A stretch of 64,000 nt of DNA from Bacteroidetes bacterium UKL13-3 (GTDB lineage Bacteria > Bacteroidota > Bacteroidia > UKL13-3), in NCBI GenBank assembly GCA_001602415.1, contig CP012155.1:62001-126000 (forward strand). Direction: 5' to 3'. The position numbers and the translations under genes are program-made. Shown here one piece after another: positions 59,793 through 64,000 of the stretch; within the stretch, counting starts at the first letter, position 1; each line of letters opens with the position of its first letter. The notes beneath the pieces were generated by a model that was not told the DNA's origin, did not search any database, and was given only the letters and a program-made list of their open reading frames with translations.

Positions 59793-62138
59793 TTAATTTT
59801 TGAGTATGCGTTGCACACCCGATTGTTTATTGGTGGTTACTTTTACTAGGTATAAACCATTTGCGGTAAGTGTATCTAACTGCCAATCGTGAGCGCCTGT
59901 TGTTTGGTTTAACAGGGCTTTATGCATTACTAACTCTCCAAGTAAATTATACACTTCAATAGTTACATCAGAGGGTTGTTGCAAGGTGTATGAAATGGCT
60001 GTTTTATCCGAAAACGGATTAGGGTAAATGGTTAAACCAATGGTGTTGTTGGTAGCTTCGTCTAATCCCGTTTTCCATATCATACCGCTAATAGTATCTT
60101 GGCAGCCATTGTTGGAATAAGCGGTTAGTTGGAATGTTGCTGGTCCCTTTAATTTTAATTTAGGAGCAAAACCTTGTGAAGTCATTCCATTGCTAAATAT
60201 CCAATAATAATAATCGGCACCTACTGATTTATTTACAAATACTACCGAATCTGCTGTTTGGGTAAAATACGCTACCGCGGTTGGCGATGAATAAACGGAG
60301 ATGTTAGTGCTAAATGAATCAACAGGTTGTTGTGCCGAATCATAAACAGTTAAGGAGATTCTATAGGTTCCGGGTTTGGTATATGTTTTTGATGGACTTA
60401 TGTCTGTTGAAGTTGTACTATCGCCCATATTCCAAAAATAAGTTGAACTGAATGAGGATTGATTATTAAACGTGATGGTAAACGGTGCACAACCATTTGT
60501 AGACGAGGGTCTGAAGTCTGCTTTGGCTTTTCCGCCCAAATCAAATGTGATTACACTATCAGTTCGTTGGGTGATAGAAGTGATGAAAATATTGGACGAA
60601 AGTGGGTTTCCCAAATTATCAACCTCATGCAACAACGAAGCCGGTTTGGAAATGGGCGTGAATGAACGGTTAACAGAAGTTCCCGGAAATACATCCCCGG
60701 CATCACCTCGGTTAGAAGAAAGTTCTAAATTCCTTCTGTTATCTGCTTGCACAATGCCAACTCCGTATATTGCCGTATCGGTATTTACATTGTTGGATCT
60801 ATACTTCGAATAGTTATCTGCTCTGTCGGTATTAATATGCCAGATGGCCATACCTCGTCCGGGTATAAACCTGTCCCAACCTTTAAGTTGTCTGTTTTCC
60901 AATAAAAAATACTCGTTAGGAACAGGTGTGTTGATACGATAAGCAACTAAACTATCGGTAAAGTTTTTGAGTTCATATGACCCTTTTTTGGTGATAACGG
61001 TTGGCGTTATCCAACCCAATTCCGATTTGCTCCATGCATTTAGTTGGCAAGGAGTGCGCTCACTATTCATCCATGGCCCACCTGCCATTAAACACCAGTT
61101 TCCGGCACCTTCTGAACTTTGATCAGTATCATACAAATCAGGTAAACCAAGTATGTGACCGAATTCATGTGTTGCCACACCAATGCGCACCTGCGTAATA
61201 CCGCCAAAATCTCTTTTAGATGGATTGATACAATAGTTGCTAATGTTTACACCATCATAAGTGCGTGCACTACCACCCCAAAGGGAAGAGCGGTGCGACC
61301 AAATATATCCGTTTTTACCTTGCTCGGCACCTAAGCCCGAGTGGAAAATAACCAACCCATCTAACTCTCCATCTTTGTTATTGTCGTAATCCGAAAAATT
61401 AACGCCTTCAAACTTAGCAGAGTCAACCGCTTGTCCAACCAATTCTCTAACATTTGCGTTGTAACTTGGGTTGTTTGTTCCTGAGTTGTCTGTTCTGCCA
61501 TATTCAATCCTGTTCCGATTGGCTGTATACCACCCCATCACAGTAATATCTAAATCAAACTGTCCGAATGAGTTGGCCTCATAAAACTGACGGAAACTTC
61601 CTGTTCCACCATTGAGATTGTATCCATCTTGCGTGAGCAAATCCATAAAACTTTGTTTGGTGTAAGTAGCAGGTTCATCTTTAAACTCCATCAACACAAC
61701 CAATAATTTCATTTTGCCTTTTGATGGGAAAGCTCCGTTTGCTGCTTTGTGAAAATGAAGTGGTTTTTCATTCGCATAAAACGATTCTTTGGCAGCTTTA
61801 ACTTGATTTGCAGAGTACTTCAATCCTTTTGCAAAAGGGTTGTTTTTTTGTAAACCCGTTTGAACCATCATACCGCTAGGAACCAAATTTCCTTGTGCAT
61901 CGGTTTTTGCATATTCATACGCACCGTTGTTTGCTGGGTTTTGCAATACAGTATATCCATCGGGAGTTTGATAATAATGAAGCACTTCATTGCCTTTAAT
62001 ATAGGCACTTATAACAGTTCCGTTAGGTTGTGTTAATTGAATAAGATCGGGATAAGCCGAGCAGTTTGAACGTTGCGCAACAGCAATATTGCCAAGCAAC
62101 AGCAACGCAATCAATAGAATAGTATATGTTTTTTTCAT
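59793..62138 (-). CDS. Secreted M6-family metalloprotease with PKD domain and T9SS tail
   Basis: 781 aa. Signal peptide (MKKTYTILLIALLLLGNIAV), pro-region, an M6 catalytic domain with VATHEFGHILGLPDLYDTDQ (HExxHxxGxxD zinc site), a PKD-like domain (APFTITFNNQSSFSSTYFWN) and a C-terminal type IX sorting domain (GLTIYPNPFSDKTAISYTLQ to QRILKN). It would be exported across the outer membrane by the type IX system and act on extracellular protein. Confidence 0.93.
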   Translation of the reverse strand: MKKTYTILLIALLLLGNIAVAQRSNCSAYPDLIQLTQPNGTVISAYIKGNEVLHYYQTPDGYTVLQNPANNGAYEYAKTDAQGNLVPSGMMVQTGLQKNNPFAKGLKYSANQVKAAKESFYANEKPLHFHKAANGAFPSKGKMKLLVVLMEFKDEPATYTKQSFMDLLTQDGYNLNGGTGSFRQFYEANSFGQFDLDITVMGWYTANRNRIEYGRTDNSGTNNPSYNANVRELVGQAVDSAKFEGVNFSDYDNNKDGELDGLVIFHSGLGAEQGKNGYIWSHRSSLWGGSARTYDGVNISNYCINPSKRDFGGITQVRIGVATHEFGHILGLPDLYDTDQSSEGAGNWCLMAGGPWMNSERTPCQLNAWSKSELGWITPTVITKKGSYELKNFTDSLVAYRINTPVPNEYFLLENRQLKGWDRFIPGRGMAIWHINTDRADNYSKYRSNNVNTDTAIYGVGIVQADNRRNLELSSNRGDAGDVFPGTSVNRSFTPISKPASLLHEVDNLGNPLSSNIFITSITQRTDSVITFDLGGKAKADFRPSSTNGCAPFTITFNNQSSFSSTYFWNMGDSTTSTDISPSKTYTKPGTYRISLTVYDSAQQPVDSFSTNISVYSSPTAVAYFTQTADSVVFVNKSVGADYYYWIFSNGMTSQGFAPKLKLKGPATFQLTAYSNNGCQDTISGMIWKTGLDEATNNTIGLTIYPNPFSDKTAISYTLQQPSDVTIEVYNLLGELVMHKALLNQTTGAHDWQLDTLTANGLYLVKVTTNKQSGVQRILKN

Positions 62139-62247
62139 GGTGTATTTTTAAAGACCTCTTTGAATAGCAATTAGTTGCAAAATATTTAAAAACTGTGCAA
62201 ATCCAATCATAAATTGTTAATTTCGATTTCCTTATAACAAACAATAT

Positions 62248-62967
62248 ATGAAACAGGTTTTTTACGATGCCGAAATCATTCACATTATTGATGAATCGGA
62301 AGCAGTTAAACGTTTCTTTTTCCGGATGCCTCATTTAGAGAAGTTTCATTTTAAGCCAGGGCAGTTTGTTATGGTTAATCTTCCCATCGAATCTAAAATT
62401 TCGTACCGCAGTTATTCCATTGCCTCAGCTCCCGGAAACGATAATGTGTTTGAATTGATTATTGTATTGAATCCTCCTGGATTAGGCACACCATACATGT
62501 GGGAGAACTACAAGGTAGGAATGACCGTTCCTGTTGCCGGACCAATAGGCAAGTTTACGTTGCCCGAAAAACTTGAACACGACTTATGTTTAATTGCAAC
62601 CGGTACAGGCATTGCACCGCTGCGCAGCATGTTGCATCATGTAATTAATAACGATATCGAACATCATAATATTTACATGGTGTTTGGCAGCAGGTACGAA
62701 AAAGATCTTTTATACAAACAGGAAATGAACATGTTCCAAGAGCAGCATGAGAAGTTTAGGTTTATTCCGGTATTGTCCAGAGAAGATGCTTCAACCTGGA
62801 ACGGACGAACAGGTTATGTTCATTCAGTATATGAAGAAATATTTGCTGATAAACGCCCCGCATCTTTTTATTTATGCGGTTGGAAAAATATGATTCTGGA
62901 AGCTCGCGATCGATTGACAGGAATGGGTTATACCAAAGAGCATATCAAATTTGAATTGTACGATTAA
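62248..62967 (+). CDS. Ferredoxin-NADP reductase-like flavoprotein
   Basis: 239 aa. FAD-binding ISYRSYSIASAPGND (RxYS), phosphate-binding KVGMTVPVAGPIGKF, NAD(P)-binding CLIATGTGIAPLRSMLHH and a terminal LYD. No iron-sulfur domain is attached, so it is a stand-alone FNR module that passes electrons between NAD(P)H and a separate carrier. Divergent from the protease gene. Confidence 0.9.
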   Translation: MKQVFYDAEIIHIIDESEAVKRFFFRMPHLEKFHFKPGQFVMVNLPIESKISYRSYSIASAPGNDNVFELIIVLNPPGLGTPYMWENYKVGMTVPVAGPIGKFTLPEKLEHDLCLIATGTGIAPLRSMLHHVINNDIEHHNIYMVFGSRYEKDLLYKQEMNMFQEQHEKFRFIPVLSREDASTWNGRTGYVHSVYEEIFADKRPASFYLCGWKNMILEARDRLTGMGYTKEHIKFELYD

Positions 62968-63047
62968 TTGCCAGTGGTATCGAGTTTGTCAAAACAGTTT
63001 GCTTTATCCAATAAACTTTAGGATGTTGCATGGATAAATTCCATAGC

Positions 63048-64000
63048 ATGAAGAAGTTTTTCGTTTCCCTTTTTTGTTTAGCCACTGTATCTCTTTTGGC
63101 TCAGAATAGTTACCGCAGTTATCTAAAAGATAATCTTTCCTACCGCGAACACTCACTCGATATTACCCGCATGAAAGTGGAGGTGAGTTTTGTTCCCGAA
63201 AAGGGATTGGTGAAAGGAAAAGTAACCCACTCATTTACCGTATTGCAAAAACAAGTTGACTCAGTTTTTTTTGATGCTCCCGGTATTCAAATTAAAAACG
63301 CATCGCTCAACAATCAAACCTTGCCATTTACGATAGTTAAAACTGGTGTTTGGGTTAAACCTACTAAAGCTTTTCAGTGGGACCAAACAGGTGCTATCAC
63401 CTTTGAGTACGAGGCAACACCGCGCAAAGGAATTTATTTCATTGGGTGGAATGTTCCCGAAAATCCGGAGAAAAATCCGTTTGCCGTGCGCAATCAAATA
63501 TGGACGCAAGGTCAGGGAATTGATAACCGTTATTGGATTCCCATGTATGATGATATGAATGATAAATTCATTACCGAAACAACTATTACGTTTGACAAAA
63601 ACTATGAAGTGCTATCCAACGGTTTGTTGCAAAAGAAAACCGTGAATAAAGACAATACCATTACCTGGCAATACGCAATGACCAAACCGCATGCAGGTTA
63701 TTTATTGATGTTGGGAATAGGGAAGTATGGCATCAAAAAAACCAAGAGTGGAAAAGGTGTTCCCATGAACCAATACTATTATCCCGAGTTTGCAGATAGA
63801 GCAGAACCAACGTATCGCTATTCAGAACAAATGGTTGATTTTTTAGAACGTGAAACAGGCATTGCATATCCATGGGAAAGTTATTCGCAAATTATGGTGC
63901 AGGATTTTTTATACGGTGCCATGGAAAATACGACTGCAACGATTTTTGGAGATTTTTTTAATGTGGATGCACGTGCTTACACCGACAGAAACTATGTTGG
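63048..64000 (+). CDS. M1-family metallopeptidase (partial, runs off the window)
   Basis: 317 complete codons from the ATG at 63048. Signal peptide MKKFFVSLFCLATVSLLAQN, then the M1 N-terminal beta domain (VSFVPEKGLVKGKVTHSFTV) and the exopeptidase signature LYGAMENTT near residue 295. The zinc HExxH site would follow beyond the end. Typical for periplasmic or secreted aminopeptidases of Bacteroidota. Confidence 0.9.
   Translation, partial: MKKFFVSLFCLATVSLLAQNSYRSYLKDNLSYREHSLDITRMKVEVSFVPEKGLVKGKVTHSFTVLQKQVDSVFFDAPGIQIKNASLNNQTLPFTIVKTGVWVKPTKAFQWDQTGAITFEYEATPRKGIYFIGWNVPENPEKNPFAVRNQIWTQGQGIDNRYWIPMYDDMNDKFITETTITFDKNYEVLSNGLLQKKTVNKDNTITWQYAMTKPHAGYLLMLGIGKYGIKKTKSGKGVPMNQYYYPEFADRAEPTYRYSEQMVDFLERETGIAYPWESYSQIMVQDFLYGAMENTTATIFGDFFNVDARAYTDRNYV

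Overview
The window comes from a low-GC member of the Bacteroidota. Evidence: secreted proteins end in type IX secretion sorting tails, the TonB receptors carry N-terminal carboxypeptidase-regulatory domains, one promoter has the TTG / TAnnTTTG pattern, and the insertion sequences and cobalamin genes are of Bacteroidota type.

Layout. (1) 1-11185, chromosome eroded by insertion sequences: the 3' end of metG, a tRNA-Arg(CCT) with two partial copies of itself nearby, a broken IS1595-type element, urocanate hydratase, a Fic protein behind a dense operator cluster, a broken DsbA-like gene, a probable metal-uptake trio (His-rich protein, TonB receptor, lipoprotein), then IS1595 and IS3 remnants. 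(2) 11332-56790, about 45 kb: an integron-like gene-cassette array. Fourteen long (about 80-150 nt) imperfect hairpins of attC architecture and five short ones separate units of one to several genes. The first bases of a unit, immediately after G^TT, are usually the exact reverse complement of the bases that open the hairpin closing the same unit, and they co-vary from unit to unit as integron R' and R'' core sites do. A 0.8-kb repeat with its own short attC-like end (three full copies, two fragments) sits exactly at G^TT of other sites and so behaves as a mobile cassette. (3) 56813-57895: a tyrosine recombinase whose 3' end abuts the last hairpin, the obvious candidate integrase. (4) 58004-64000, chromosome: a RAYT transposase with its REP palindromes and a five-unit 87-bp tandem array, a ComF protein, an M6 metalloprotease, a ferredoxin-NADP reductase-like protein and the start of an M1 aminopeptidase.

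Cassette cargo is mainly defence, DNA processing, metal or vitamin metabolism and unknown envelope proteins: a family-6 DNA glycosylase; an Ntn-hydrolase (proteasome beta-like) protein; a TonB/PepSY uptake set; a zinc module (COG0523 GTPase, MerC, Fur-family regulator with operators); a cobalamin module (riboswitch, cobC/cobS/cobT); a PD-(D/E)XK-like pair; a UvrD helicase with an inserted nuclease-like segment and an RNase HI split by IS3; a WYL / double DUF262 / exonuclease / AAA+ locus; and a complete Alw26I/Eco31I/Esp3I-type restriction-modification system with a circularly permuted cytosine methyltransferase. Most cargo genes lie on the minus strand, whereas the repeat cassette fixes the recombination polarity on the plus strand; this is an unresolved oddity.

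A second, different family of about 65-nt hairpins recurs at the edges of the multi-gene modules. Arms of different sequence but conserved pairing, a constant TCT/TGT internal loop and a conserved GGCTTGTG-like apex mark it as a structured element. I do not recognise it. All calls come from reading the sequence; no database search was possible.
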